64,000 nucleotides of DNA, taken from NCBI GenBank assembly GCA_020846975.1, contig JADLCX010000071.1, positions 1-64,000 of the forward strand, written 5' to 3'. Origin of the DNA: Phycisphaerales bacterium (GTDB taxonomy: Bacteria; Planctomycetota; Phycisphaerae; Phycisphaerales; UBA1924). A program made the position numbers and the translations under genes. Positions 10,140-20,277 of this stretch are shown here, one piece after another (position 1 is the stretch's first letter; the number at the start of each line of letters is the position of its first letter). The notes under the pieces are model-generated. The model was given only the letters and a program-made list of their open reading frames with translations. It ran no database searches and was not told the origin of the DNA.

Positions 10140-10400
10140 GTTGAACCTGCCTGATCTGAGGATGTTGGAGCCGGACAGCCGATCTTGCGAAAGGTCGAAC
10201 CGAATCCGTCATCCGTCAGCCGGAGCCACCCGTAGTTATACGGGCCCTGCGGCGGTCGGATGAGCGTACATCCATCTTGTCCCAATCGCGGCCGGTGTCC
10301 CGCCAACCCGCCTGATCCGGCGGCGTTGGGGTGGTCCTGCACCACTTGATCCACCGAAATGGGGTACAAGTTACGGACAACCGACAGCCGATAAGCCTGC
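10140..10400. other. Divergent intergenic region
   Basis: Gene-free region between the leftward 3D-domain gene and the rightward TauE gene. It holds a short hairpin (GTGGT-CCTGC-ACCAC near 10330) and otherwise no motif I can name. A DnaA-box match (TTATCCACA on the minus strand, 10402-10410) sits at its right edge, across the proposed TTG start of the next gene. A single box is not evidence of an origin. Confidence 0.4.
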
Positions 10401-11237
10401 TTGTGGATAACCACCCCGGAGCCCGCCCTGCTCTTTGACCTCCCGCACATCCTGGGTGTCGCGGTGGTCGGACTCATCGCCGGGGTTCTCGGTGGTCTGG
10501 CCGGTGTGGGCGGTTCGATGGTGATGTTGCCCGCGTTGCACTTTCTGTACGGCGATGAGCCGGAGAGCATCCACCACCTCTATATGGCCGCGGCGATGAC
10601 CGTGAACGTCATGGTCTCGCTTCCCGCCGCGCTCAGGCACCACCGTGCCCGCGCGGTCCGCACCGACCTTGTCCGCGTGCTTGCGATCGGGACAACGGTC
10701 GCGGTCATCGCGGGTGTGCTGTTGGGCAACCTGGTGGCGGGCGACAGGCTCAGACTGTGCCTCGCGCTGTTCCTGGGCGTGTACTGCCTCTCGAACCTCG
10801 TCCGGCTCGTGCGCAACCACCCCGAGCACGCGGCCGAGGATGAGCGCACCGACGCCCCGCGACTGGCGATCAGCGGGGTCTCGACGGGTCTCATCGGGGG
10901 CCTCTTGGGGCTGGGCGGGGGCGTTGTGCTCGTTCCAATGCTGCAGTTCCTCAACCGCGTGCCGCTGCGCAACGCCATCGCGACCAGTTCGGCGGTCATC
11001 TGCATCACGGCGGTCTTCGGGGCCGGGCTCAAGCTCGCATCGCTCTCCCGGCTGGGCCAATCGCCCGGCACGGCCCTGGCCCTGGCGCTCGCGATGGCGC
11101 CCACCGCGGTGATCGGCGGAACCCTGGGCGCGCGGCTCACGCACACCCTCCCGATCCGCTCGGTGCGCATCGTGATCACCGCTCTCATGCTCGTGGTCGC
11201 GGCCAGGCTTGCCGATCTGCCGGAACTGTTCCGCTAG
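10401..11237 (+). CDS. TauE/SafE-family sulfite or organo-acid exporter
   Basis: 278 aa integral membrane protein with the internal duplication of the TauE/SafE family: GLIAGVLGGLAGVGGSMVML at about 24-43 and GLIGGLLGLGGGVVLVPML at about 163-181 each carry the Gly-rich signature. Roughly eight hydrophobic segments. Members export sulfite, sulfoacetate or similar anions; the substrate here cannot be read from sequence. The TTG at 10401 is the first possible start after an in-frame TAA at 10392 and has no clear ribosome binding site. The 3' end overlaps the convergent plsC-like gene by 4 bases. Confidence 0.8.
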   Translation: MWITTPEPALLFDLPHILGVAVVGLIAGVLGGLAGVGGSMVMLPALHFLYGDEPESIHHLYMAAAMTVNVMVSLPAALRHHRARAVRTDLVRVLAIGTTVAVIAGVLLGNLVAGDRLRLCLALFLGVYCLSNLVRLVRNHPEHAAEDERTDAPRLAISGVSTGLIGGLLGLGGGVVLVPMLQFLNRVPLRNAIATSSAVICITAVFGAGLKLASLSRLGQSPGTALALALAMAPTAVIGGTLGARLTHTLPIRSVRIVITALMLVVAARLADLPELFR

Positions 11238-11977
11238 GCGTTGGCCTGGAAGGTCGCGCGGCCGTCCCCGGCCCCCGGCGCGGGGCGCCGCCCGCCGCTG
11301 GACCGGCGCAACTGCTCCCGCAGCGTCAGGCGCAGATCATCGACGCGCTCGGCGAGCATCGCCAGCCCGGCATCCGGCCCGAGCGTCTTCAGATCACCCG
11401 CCTTGACGGGCTGTCCGAACATCACCGCGCACCGATGCCCGAAAAGACCGGGAAACTTCCGGCTCCGCGGCCAGGCATCAAACGCCCCTTCGACGGCCGC
11501 GGGCAGGACATCGCACCCCGATCGACTCATGAGCAACCACGCGCCGCGCTTGAACTCTCGCAGCGCGCCGTCGGGAGAGCGAGAACCCTCCGGGAAGATC
11601 AGCATGAGCCGACCCTTCTTGAGTTCCCCGATCGCCGTGCGGATCGCCGCCGCGTCGCCCTCTTCCTGCCGGATCGGGATGGACCCGACGCCGCGCAGGA
11701 TCAGACCGAACAGGATGTTCTTGAACAGCCCGGACCTGGCCAGCGAGGCCATGTTGCGGCGATCAAGCCCGACCCCGATGAGCACGGGGTCCAGGTGCGA
11801 CTGGTGGTTGGCGACGACCAGCAGCCCGCCGGTCATTGGTACTCGGTCGCGGCCGATGACTTTCAGGCGATAGAACAGCGTGACGTAGACCAGGCACAGA
11901 AACCGGCAGAGCCTGTAGAACAGGATCGTTCGGAGCGGTTCGCCGGAATCACACCTTCGCAGGCCCGACAGCATCAC
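11234..11977 (-). CDS. plsC: 1-acyl-sn-glycerol-3-phosphate acyltransferase (PlsC-type)
   Basis: Transfers an acyl chain to lysophosphatidic acid in phospholipid synthesis at the inner membrane. 247 aa with the catalytic NHQSHLDP box (NHX4D) near residue 57 and the FPEGSRS box near 130; a hydrophobic N-terminal segment (LCRFLCLVYVTLFY) precedes them. The ATG at 11977 overlaps the stop of the upstream cmk by 4 bases (ATGA), so it is translationally coupled. The cmk-plsC pairing is common in bacteria and links CTP/CDP supply with phospholipid synthesis. Confidence 0.9.
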   Translation of the reverse strand: MMLSGLRRCDSGEPLRTILFYRLCRFLCLVYVTLFYRLKVIGRDRVPMTGGLLVVANHQSHLDPVLIGVGLDRRNMASLARSGLFKNILFGLILRGVGSIPIRQEEGDAAAIRTAIGELKKGRLMLIFPEGSRSPDGALREFKRGAWLLMSRSGCDVLPAAVEGAFDAWPRSRKFPGLFGHRCAVMFGQPVKAGDLKTLGPDAGLAMLAERVDDLRLTLREQLRRSSGGRRPAPGAGDGRATFQANA

Positions 11978-12825
11978 GGCGCCCCGGCGGCGCCGCCCGA
12001 GCCGAGCCGATCGGCGGCCACCGCGGCCCGCACACGCCGCTCGAGCTCGTCCACCACATGCTCGATCGACAGCGCGGAGGTATCGACGCGTTGGGCATCC
12101 GCCGGACAGACCAAGGGGCCCACCGCGCGCGTCGTGTCCGACCTGTCCCGCTCGATGATCTCGGCGAGGATCCGCGCTTCATCCGCGGGGATTCCACGGG
12201 CCTTGAGTTCTTCGGTCCGCCGTCGCGCCCGCACCTCGGCCGAAGCGAACATGAAGAGTTTGACGTCGGCATCGGGAAACGCCACGGAGCCCTGATCGCG
12301 GCCCTCGGTGACCAGCCGGCTGTGCACCGCGGCGATATCGCGTTGCCGATCCACCATCACGCGACGGAGTTCGGCGATCCCCGCGATCGGCGACACGATG
12401 CGCGTGACATCGTCATCACGGATCCGCTTCATGACCGACTGCCCGTCGCACAGAAGGTCGGGCGGATCGGTGGTCCAGTCGAAGCGCATGTCCACGCCGC
12501 GGACCCGATCGACCACGCGCTGGCCATCCGCGGCCGAGAGCCCCCGATCGACGGCGATGAGCGCCGCGGCACGGTACATCGCGCCGGTATCGAGGAAGTC
12601 CACGCCGAGCCGCTTGGCCAGAAGACGTGCGACCGTGGACTTGCCTGTGCCCGCCGGACCGTCGATCGTGATGATGAGTCGCTCAGGCATCCACGCCCCT
12701 GCGTCCAAATCCACCCGCACCGGGCGCGCCAACGTGCCGAACAGCGCTGTCGCCGCGGACCGCATCGGCGCGTCCGTCCGGCTCGACGAAGGAGCGTCGG
12801 GAGGCGATGAAGTCTCGGTCATCAT
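11974..12825 (-). CDS. cmk: Cytidylate kinase
   Basis: Phosphorylates CMP and dCMP with ATP. P-loop GPAGTGKST follows ITID near residue 52. The substrate-binding LDTGAMYRAAAL, the VTRIVSPIAGI segment and EGRDQGSVAFPDAD are typical of bacterial Cmk, with Gln where EGRDIG is usual. It is 283 aa from the ATG at 12825, which overlaps the upstream gene's stop (ATGA) and so is favoured; this gives a 45-residue N-terminal extension. A start at the internal ATG (12690, MPERLIITIDGP) would give the usual length and cannot be excluded. Confidence 0.92.
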   Translation of the reverse strand: MMTETSSPPDAPSSSRTDAPMRSAATALFGTLARPVRVDLDAGAWMPERLIITIDGPAGTGKSTVARLLAKRLGVDFLDTGAMYRAAALIAVDRGLSAADGQRVVDRVRGVDMRFDWTTDPPDLLCDGQSVMKRIRDDDVTRIVSPIAGIAELRRVMVDRQRDIAAVHSRLVTEGRDQGSVAFPDADVKLFMFASAEVRARRRTEELKARGIPADEARILAEIIERDRSDTTRAVGPLVCPADAQRVDTSALSIEHVVDELERRVRAAVAADRLGSGGAAGAP

Positions 12826-13658
12826 TCCTCGGCATCCTCGGACCCCACCACTGACTCTAGGACGGCCTTGGTTTGGAGGATGCCCGCGGCGGGATCGTCG
12901 CTTCCCCGATAGTCAATCGCGAGCGTTCCCTGATAGCCGACCGCGATCACGGTCTTGACGTACTCGGCCAGGTCGTAGGCGTCGTGACCGGACACACCCG
13001 GCTTCTTGCCGGGCTTGAACGAAACGGCGGAGGCGGTGATGGCCGAGGCGTAGGGCGAGAGCCGGCGGAGGTGCAGCAACGGATCGGCGGCCTTCGACGC
13101 GGTCTCGAAGTCCGGGAAGGTTCCGATCCGGAACCCCCCCACCTTCTTGATGAGGTCCGTCAGCCGCTCGGGATCCTGAGTCAGGCCCTTGTGGGATTGC
13201 AGCAGGACGTTGACCTCAAGCCGTTCGGCGACGGACAGAACGCTCCGCAATCGCTCGACGGTGTTGTCGAACGTGTCCTCATCGTCCTCCCCCACCAAGG
13301 CCAGGCCGATCGAGTTGCATCCCAGCCTGTGCGCTGCACGGACGACCCGGATCACCCGCTCGATCACCGCATCACCCTGTCCGTCGTCCATTCCACCGAA
13401 GACCTGCGGCTCGGATTCGGTCAGGACGAGGCAGGGGCACGACGCCTTGTCGGCGGCATCGCGCAGACTGTCGAGCTTGCCGATGTCCGCGCCCACGAGC
13501 AGGTTCGTTGAGAGCGTAAGTCCATGCAGCCCAAGCTGCTCGCGGGCGAAGCGCGGGACATCCGTCAACGCGAGAGCGTCGGCGGGGGGCTTGGCCCGCC
13601 CTTTCGGGCTGGTCACGATGCGGGCGCGCAGAGCGTTCGCGGTCAGGGTCAGCAGCAT
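12822..13658 (-). CDS. TIM-barrel sugar isomerase/epimerase-like protein
   Basis: 278 aa from the ATG at 13658 (MLLTLTANALRARIV). Features of the AP endonuclease 2 / xylose isomerase-like barrel can be seen: GLHGLTLSTNLL near the N terminus, GCNSIGLALVGEDDED, EVNVLLQSHKGLTQDPERL, GGFRIGTFPDF and GYQGTLAIDYRG at the end. Catalytic metal ligands usual in the family (E, D, H, E) are not all obvious, so the reaction is unknown. The frame continues upstream to 13880, but that part is Arg/Ser-rich and unlike a folded domain. First gene of the operon with cmk and plsC. Confidence 0.65.
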   Translation of the reverse strand: MLLTLTANALRARIVTSPKGRAKPPADALALTDVPRFAREQLGLHGLTLSTNLLVGADIGKLDSLRDAADKASCPCLVLTESEPQVFGGMDDGQGDAVIERVIRVVRAAHRLGCNSIGLALVGEDDEDTFDNTVERLRSVLSVAERLEVNVLLQSHKGLTQDPERLTDLIKKVGGFRIGTFPDFETASKAADPLLHLRRLSPYASAITASAVSFKPGKKPGVSGHDAYDLAEYVKTVIAVGYQGTLAIDYRGSDDPAAGILQTKAVLESVVGSEDAEE

Positions 13659-14060
13659 CCGGGTGGCAATGTATCCAAAGTTACGAACGCACGCCAACCC
13701 GCGGCGTATTGTGGGTGATTCCTCGGTCGCCTGAGCGGACGCTTTCTCGGGAACGGCCGCCGAGAGCCATCGGACGGGCAGGGAGGCATTCAAGTTCCGT
13801 CCGCCGCGCGTAGAGATGCTCGCGATGCGAAGCCGGCTGCCCGGACGTCGAACCATCGCAAGTCTATTGATTTCAAGCACCTACGACAATTGCCCGCCGA
13901 GCGATGCCTGACCGGCTAGCATCAGCCCCCGAATCGAGTTTCGGTTGATCGACGCACTTCTGAGGACTTTCAAGACTCGTGTTTTCGCCGTTTCACGGGA
14001 CGGCAAAATCCCGCATTCGATGCCCGGCCCGCACCTCCGACTTACCCACCAGGAACCCCG
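13659..14060. other. 402-base divergent intergenic region
   Basis: Lies between the leftward TIM-barrel gene and gcvH. It is less GC-rich than the coding sequence around 13930-14010 and presumably holds both promoters, though no clear -35/-10 pair stands out. I looked for a glycine riboswitch ahead of gcvH and saw none. AGGA ten bases before the gcvH ATG can serve as its ribosome binding site. Confidence 0.5.
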
Positions 14061-14443
14061 ATGGCCTCCACCCCCCTTCCCGCCGACCGCAAGTACTCCG
14101 AATCTCACGAGTGGCACAAGGTCGAAGGTGGCACGCTCACCCTCGGCCTGACGCAGTTTGCCGTGGATCAACTCACGGATGTGACGTACGTCGAGATGAA
14201 GCCCGCGGGGTTCAAGTTTTCGGCGGGCAGCGTGCTCGGTGAGGTCGAGTCCGTGAAGACGACCAGCGACGTCTACTGCGCGGCCGGGGGCGAGGTGATC
14301 GAGGTCAACAAGGCCCTGTCCGACGATCCATCGCTGCTCAACACCGACCCGTACGGCAAGGGCTGGCTGGTGAAGATCAAGGTCGGCGACGCATCCGGTC
14401 TCGACAGGCTGATGGATGCCACGGCCTACGGCAAGCAGTACGC

Positions 14444-14447
<4 letters not shown>
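14061..14447 (+). CDS. gcvH: Glycine cleavage system H protein
   Basis: Lipoyl carrier that shuttles the aminomethyl group between the P, T and L proteins of glycine cleavage. 128 aa. The lipoyl-lysine site is in VESVKTTSDVY near residue 67, preceded by GSVLGE, and the C-terminal NTDPYGKGWLVKIKV matches the family. No gcvT, gcvP or lipoate ligase gene is nearby. Instead its stop overlaps the start of an ABC transporter ATPase (ATGA at 14444), so the three genes 14061-17753 are likely one transcript. Confidence 0.95.
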
Positions 14448-15244
<797 letters not shown>

Positions 15245-17856
15245 CCGCTCGCTCCTGCTCATCGCGGCGGTGGCCCTTTCGGCGGCGCTGATCACGGCGG
15301 TGTCGTGCTCGATGGCCAGCCTGAACAAGGGCGTGCGCAAGCGCGTGGAGACGACCGTCGGCGCCGCCGACCTGCGCGTGCAGCGCATCGGTCGCGACGT
15401 CTTCTCCGCGGATGTGCTCGGGCAGGTCGAGGCCTGGCCGGAGGTCACCCTCGCGGTTGGTCGGCTGGGCGGCCCGATCCCGCTCAAGAACCCCCGCACG
15501 GGCAAGGACTTCGCCTCGGTGGGCAACGGCGTGATGCCCGACCGTGAACTGCTTGTGCGACCGCAGACCCTGGTCGAAGGCAGGTTCGTCCGTGACGATG
15601 GCGACGTCGCGCTCCAGGAGCAGACCGCGAGGGAACTCGAGGCCCGAGTGGGCGATGTGCTCGAAGTCGATCGCTTCGGCGAGCCGGTGCGGCTCACCGT
15701 CGTCGGCATCGTCAAGAACCCCCCGCTCTCCAACCTCATCCCTCCCGAGGCGTGGGTGCCGATCTCCACGATGGAGCGCATCTCCGAGAAGCGGGGCAAG
15801 CTGCGGGACATTGACCTGGTCATCAAGGACAGCGCCCAGGCCGAGTCGATCGCGCGAACGCGGGCACCCGAGTTCGAGAAGGGCGTCGTGCTGCGCCCGG
15901 CAAGCAAGGTTACCAGCGGGTTGAACAAGAACATGCGCTCGAGCCAGATCGGCATGTCGATCGCCAGCATGCTCTCCTTCCTCGCCGCGAGTTTCATCAT
16001 CATGACCGGCCTCTCGACCAACGTGACCGAGCGGCAGCGCGAGCTCGCGATGCTGCGGTGCGTCGGCGCGATGCGGGGCCAGCTCGCCGAGTCGCAGTTG
16101 ATCGGCGGGATCGCGGTCGGGCTGGCCGGCTCGCTCCTGGGGGTCCCGCTCGGGATTCTGGGCGCGTTTGTCCTCACCCGGCTCTTCCCGGACCAGCTCC
16201 CGGTGTTCGCCATCAACTGGCTTGGACTGGCGCTGGCGCTCGGAGGATCGATGTTCGCCGGCCTTCTCGGGGCGGCGTGGCCGGCGATCCGCGCCAGCCG
16301 CACCTCACCCCTGGAAGCCCTCGCCATCCGCTCGCGGCCGGCTCGCGTGCGGGGCATCGTTCTCTGCGGCGTGCTCGGGATCGTGGGCGCCTTCATCCAC
16401 GCGAGCATCTTCGTCATCCCCATGTCCGCCGATGCCAAGTTCTGGGCCGACATGGCGATCGGGATTCCCGCGGCGTTCACCGGGTACTTCCTGATCTCGG
16501 TCCCCGTCACGGCGCTCGCGGCGGTCTCGCTCTCGGGGCTGGTTTCTCGGGTGTTCGCGCTGCCTCCTCGCCTGCTCAAACGCACGATCCTCACCACGCC
16601 CTACCGCTTCGGGTTCACCGCCGGCGCGATGATGATGGGCCTGACGCTGCTGGTCGCGCTCTGGACCAACGGCCGCGCCGTCACCCGCGACTGGCTCGGC
16701 TCGCTCGCCTTTCCCGACGCGTTCGTCACGGGCATCTCGATCAGCGAGAAGACGCTGGACCGCATCCGCGCCATGCCGCAGGTTCGCGATGCGGCGGCCG
16801 TCACCATCCAGAACTTCAAGACCGACGCCTTCGGTCTCAAGGTCTTCGATAACGTCAACACCAGCTTCGTCGCGTTCGAGCCGCGCCCCTTCTTTCACAT
16901 GACCCGGATGACCTGGGTCGAGGGGGACGAGAAGACCGCGCTGGCTCGCCTGGAGCAGGGGGGCGCGGTCATCGTCGCGCAGGAGTACCGGGTCTCCAAG
17001 GGTATCGGCGTGGGCGACAAGATCACGCTCTACTCAGGGGGCAAGCCGTACGTGTTCGATGTTGTCGGCGTTGTCAACTCGCCCGGTCTCGATATCGCCA
17101 GCAAGTTCTTCGATATCGGCGAGGAATACCTCGACCAGGCCGTGAACGCGGTCTTCGGCTCGCGCGATGACCTCAAGCGGCTGTTCGGCAACAGCGCGAT
17201 CAACCTTGTGCAGATGAGCTTCCAACCCGGCGTCACCGACCAGGAGGCCGTGCTCAAGCGGATCCGCCGCGCCGCGGGGTTCGAGATCGTTTCCGCGGGC
17301 TCGGGCAAGGCCGTCAAGGAAGAGATCGCCGGCGTTCTCCAGACCTCGTTCCTGGTCATGTCGGTCGTCGCCATCGGCGCGATGCTCGTCGCCTCGTTCG
17401 GCGTCGCGAACCTGATCGTCGCCGGCATCCAGGCCCGCCAGTACGAGTTCGGCGTCCTGCGCGCCATCGGCGCCGAACGCGGCCTGATCACACGCATGGT
17501 GCTCGCCGAGGCCGCCATCATCGCGATCTCGGCCTGCATCGTCGGCACCATCTTCGGCATCCAGGCGGCTTGGGCCGGCCAGCGCATGAACGCCGCCATG
17601 ATCGGCCTCCGGCTCACGCTCGCGGTGCCGATCGGACCGACCGCGGCCGGCTGGATGATCACCGCCCTGATCACGCTGGGCGCGGCGGGCCCGGCCGTGT
17701 GGAGCCTCTCGCGCCGCCACCCGCGCGAGCTTCTGGGCGTCGTGCGCGGCTGAGACGGCCTGTGATCGTCGGATAACCCGCACGACAACCGAGCCCTGCT
17801 CACAACCGGGCCCCGACCCGTCGATAGCCCTCCACTTCGACCCACGGGAGGCCCCC

Positions 17857-19059
17857 ATGCGATTCACCGTTATCGGCACCGACGCCCAGACCGGCCGCGA
17901 CATCGAGGAGGGCTTCGAGGCCAAGTCCGCCGACCACGCCGAGTACCTCGCCTCGCAGCGCGGCATCAGCGTCCAGCGTGTCAAGGTTACCGCGACGGAG
18001 ACCTTGCCCGCCAACAAGCCCGCAACGGCGGCTCCGGCCCACGCGCCGTGGGTTGCCGTCGTCGCGGACCACCGGCCAAACCCGTCGGCGCAGGCCGATC
18101 GCGCCGAATCACCATCGCCACGTCCGTCCGTGGCCGGCTCGACGCGCCACGCCTCGCCGACGGTCGAGCCCGTGGCCGATGCACCCCGCAAGCTCGGGCT
18201 CATCGCCCTGGGGCTCGGCGGGGTGGGGCTCCTCTTCTGCTGGATCCCGGTCATCGGGATGATCAGCATCCCGCTCTGCCTGATCGGCGCCGCCGCCGGC
18301 GGGCTCGGGGCGTGGACGCTCCGCGCACGCTCGCGGCTGGTCCCGCTCGCCGCCCGCTCGCTCGCGCTCCCGCTCGGCGGAGCCGCCCTTTCGGTGTTGG
18401 CCCTCGCGATCGCGGGCGTCGTCGCCCTCGGCCCCGCGGAGACCGCCACGGGCGCGGTCCGCGCCGCCCCGACCGTGCTTCCCGACGCGAAGATGTCCGA
18501 AGCCAAGCCGGCCCGCTCGCTCGCCATCGTCGGCTCTCACACCAGCGGCGAAGCGGCATCGCTCTTCACACCCAGACCCGCCGCCACTCCCCCGGTCACG
18601 CCCGCGGAGGCTCCCAAGCCCGTCAAGATCGGCGATGCCGAGGTCGAACTGGTTTCCGCATCCGTCGAGAACCTCCTGCTCATTGGCGAGGCGGGCCGAT
18701 CGCACGGTGAGTCCACCGACAAGATGCTCGTGATCAAACTCCGCGTTCGCAATGCCGGTGACTCGGCGATCAGCTACCTCTCGTTTGCCGGCGATGAGGC
18801 CAACCTCGACGGCCGCGCGGCATCGCTCGCCGACGAGCGGGGGGTGCGGTTTCGCCGCACCACGTTCGAGATCGGTGTGGCCCCGATCGGGCGCGTCCGC
18901 CAGGACCGGCTTCCCGCGGGCCGCGATCTGACCGACACGCTCGTCTTTCACGTCCCTCCAACCAGCATCACCAACGCGAGCATCACGCTGCACGGCGAGT
19001 GCGTCGGCGCGGCCGGGACCGTCGAGCTCACGTTTCCAGCCTCCATGATCCGGCGCTGA
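17857..19059 (+). CDS. Membrane protein with Ig-like C-terminal domain, unknown function
   Basis: 400 aa; GGGAGG precedes the ATG by 7 bases. The first 45 residues form a small soluble module (MRFTVIGTDAQTGRDIEEGF), followed by an Ala/Pro/Ser linker. Residues about 110-150 and 165-190 are hydrophobic hairpins (LGLIALGLGGVGLLFCWIPV; LGGAALSVLALAIAGVVAL). The C-terminal 140 residues look like a beta-sandwich of the DUF4352 type (KMLVIKLRVRNAGDSAISYL, then DTLVFHVPP). I do not recognise the gene. The order of soluble head, membrane hairpins and outer sandwich suggests an envelope protein. Confidence 0.6.
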   Translation: MRFTVIGTDAQTGRDIEEGFEAKSADHAEYLASQRGISVQRVKVTATETLPANKPATAAPAHAPWVAVVADHRPNPSAQADRAESPSPRPSVAGSTRHASPTVEPVADAPRKLGLIALGLGGVGLLFCWIPVIGMISIPLCLIGAAAGGLGAWTLRARSRLVPLAARSLALPLGGAALSVLALAIAGVVALGPAETATGAVRAAPTVLPDAKMSEAKPARSLAIVGSHTSGEAASLFTPRPAATPPVTPAEAPKPVKIGDAEVELVSASVENLLLIGEAGRSHGESTDKMLVIKLRVRNAGDSAISYLSFAGDEANLDGRAASLADERGVRFRRTTFEIGVAPIGRVRQDRLPAGRDLTDTLVFHVPPTSITNASITLHGECVGAAGTVELTFPASMIRR

Positions 19060-19122
19060 ACCTGCGCCGCGGCTCGCACGGCCGGCGTTCGGCGTGTGTC
19101 CCCGCATACGCTCACGGGCGTG

Positions 19123-20271
19123 ATGCTCGGCCCCGCCACCACCCTCGACGACCGCGGCCAAGATGTCGATCTCATCCGTCCGAAGCAGCTTGGACGCGAT
19201 CAGGCGGACATCGTCGCGGCACCCGCGCTGGGAAAGTTCCTGGCCGAGGTGGTCAAGGCCGAGTCGCGCCGTATCAGCCCGGCACGCGTCGCCCTTTCCG
19301 TTGCCGCCTGCGCGGTCTTGATCTTCGCACGGCTCTTCTACCGCCGCATCTTCCCCGGCGCGCCGCCGCTCATGGTCATGATCCTGTTCTGGGGCGGTCT
19401 GGCGCTCTTCATCGTGGCGATGCGCATCATGACGCGCCGAACGCACGGTTTCACGCTCGCTTCCACCGCCGTCTCTTCCGGTCTTTGCGGTTCGTGCGGC
19501 TACTCGTTGCACAAGCTCGACGCCGAAGGAGATGGATGTGTCACCTGCCCCGAGTGCGGCGCGGCCTGGCGAGCCTGTCGCATCACGCGCCCTCATTGGG
19601 TGACTGCGTCCTTCGTTCCCTACCGCTCACCGTGGCTGCTCAGGTGGATCGGAATGGTTCCCACCGACAAGCAGCTCCTCGGGCGCGACGCACGCGGGGC
19701 GTACTTTCGCATCATCGACAAGCACCTTCGCCTGCTGTCTCCCGATCGGCGGGCCGAGCTCGGTTCGGATCGGCTTCGCCTCATCCGTCGCGCTGTGGGC
19801 CGCGTCGGGTTCATCGGTCGATGTCTGGTCGCGCTCATCCCGGCGGCGCTGTCCGCCGTGCTCGCGTATGCCGGACTGCGAACGCTGCCTCACGGCACCG
19901 GCGACAACTTCACCATCGTGGTTCTGCTCTTCACCTTGAGCGTGATCTTCGGCCTCCTCACGGCCATCACCGTACGCAGCCATATCTTTTCCCTCGCCGA
20001 TCGACGCGGCGCGGTGCTGGCCGCACGCGGGCTGTGCGGGTGCTGTGCGAGCGACCTCCCCGCCGACGAGCCCCAGCCAGACGGCTTCACCAACTGCACC
20101 ACCTGCGGCGCGGCCTGGCGCGTGCCGGGCGCATCCGACGGCGCGTTGTGCGAGGCCTGCCGCTACTCGCTCAGCGGCCTGTTTCCCGATCCGAACGGCC
20201 GCGTGACCTGCCCGGAGTGCGGAGCATTGGCCTTCATGCCGGTGGCGCACGCGCCCGCTCCCCCACTATGA
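19123..20271 (+). CDS. Membrane protein with repeated zinc ribbons
   Basis: 382 aa from the ATG at 19123; a GTG nine codons upstream is possible. Hydrophobic pairs lie at about 58-100 and again at about 235-290. At least three cysteine knuckle sets are visible: CGSCGYSL paired with CPECGAAWR, CGCCASDL paired with CTTCGAAWR, and CEACRYSLSGL paired with CPECG near the C terminus. Zinc-ribbon membrane proteins of this sort are common in planctomycetes and have no known role. The stop is 6 bases before uvrB, so co-transcription is likely. Confidence 0.6.
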   Translation: MLGPATTLDDRGQDVDLIRPKQLGRDQADIVAAPALGKFLAEVVKAESRRISPARVALSVAACAVLIFARLFYRRIFPGAPPLMVMILFWGGLALFIVAMRIMTRRTHGFTLASTAVSSGLCGSCGYSLHKLDAEGDGCVTCPECGAAWRACRITRPHWVTASFVPYRSPWLLRWIGMVPTDKQLLGRDARGAYFRIIDKHLRLLSPDRRAELGSDRLRLIRRAVGRVGFIGRCLVALIPAALSAVLAYAGLRTLPHGTGDNFTIVVLLFTLSVIFGLLTAITVRSHIFSLADRRGAVLAARGLCGCCASDLPADEPQPDGFTNCTTCGAAWRVPGASDGALCEACRYSLSGLFPDPNGRVTCPECGALAFMPVAHAPAPPL

Positions 20272-20277
20272 TCGACC

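Noticed and set aside
10402-10410. DnaA box considered as a replication origin
   Set aside because: Only one box, no AT-rich unwinding region, and no dnaA, dnaN or gyrase gene nearby.
13659-14060. Possible glycine riboswitch ahead of gcvH
   Set aside because: I could not find the paired aptamer core expected for that class.
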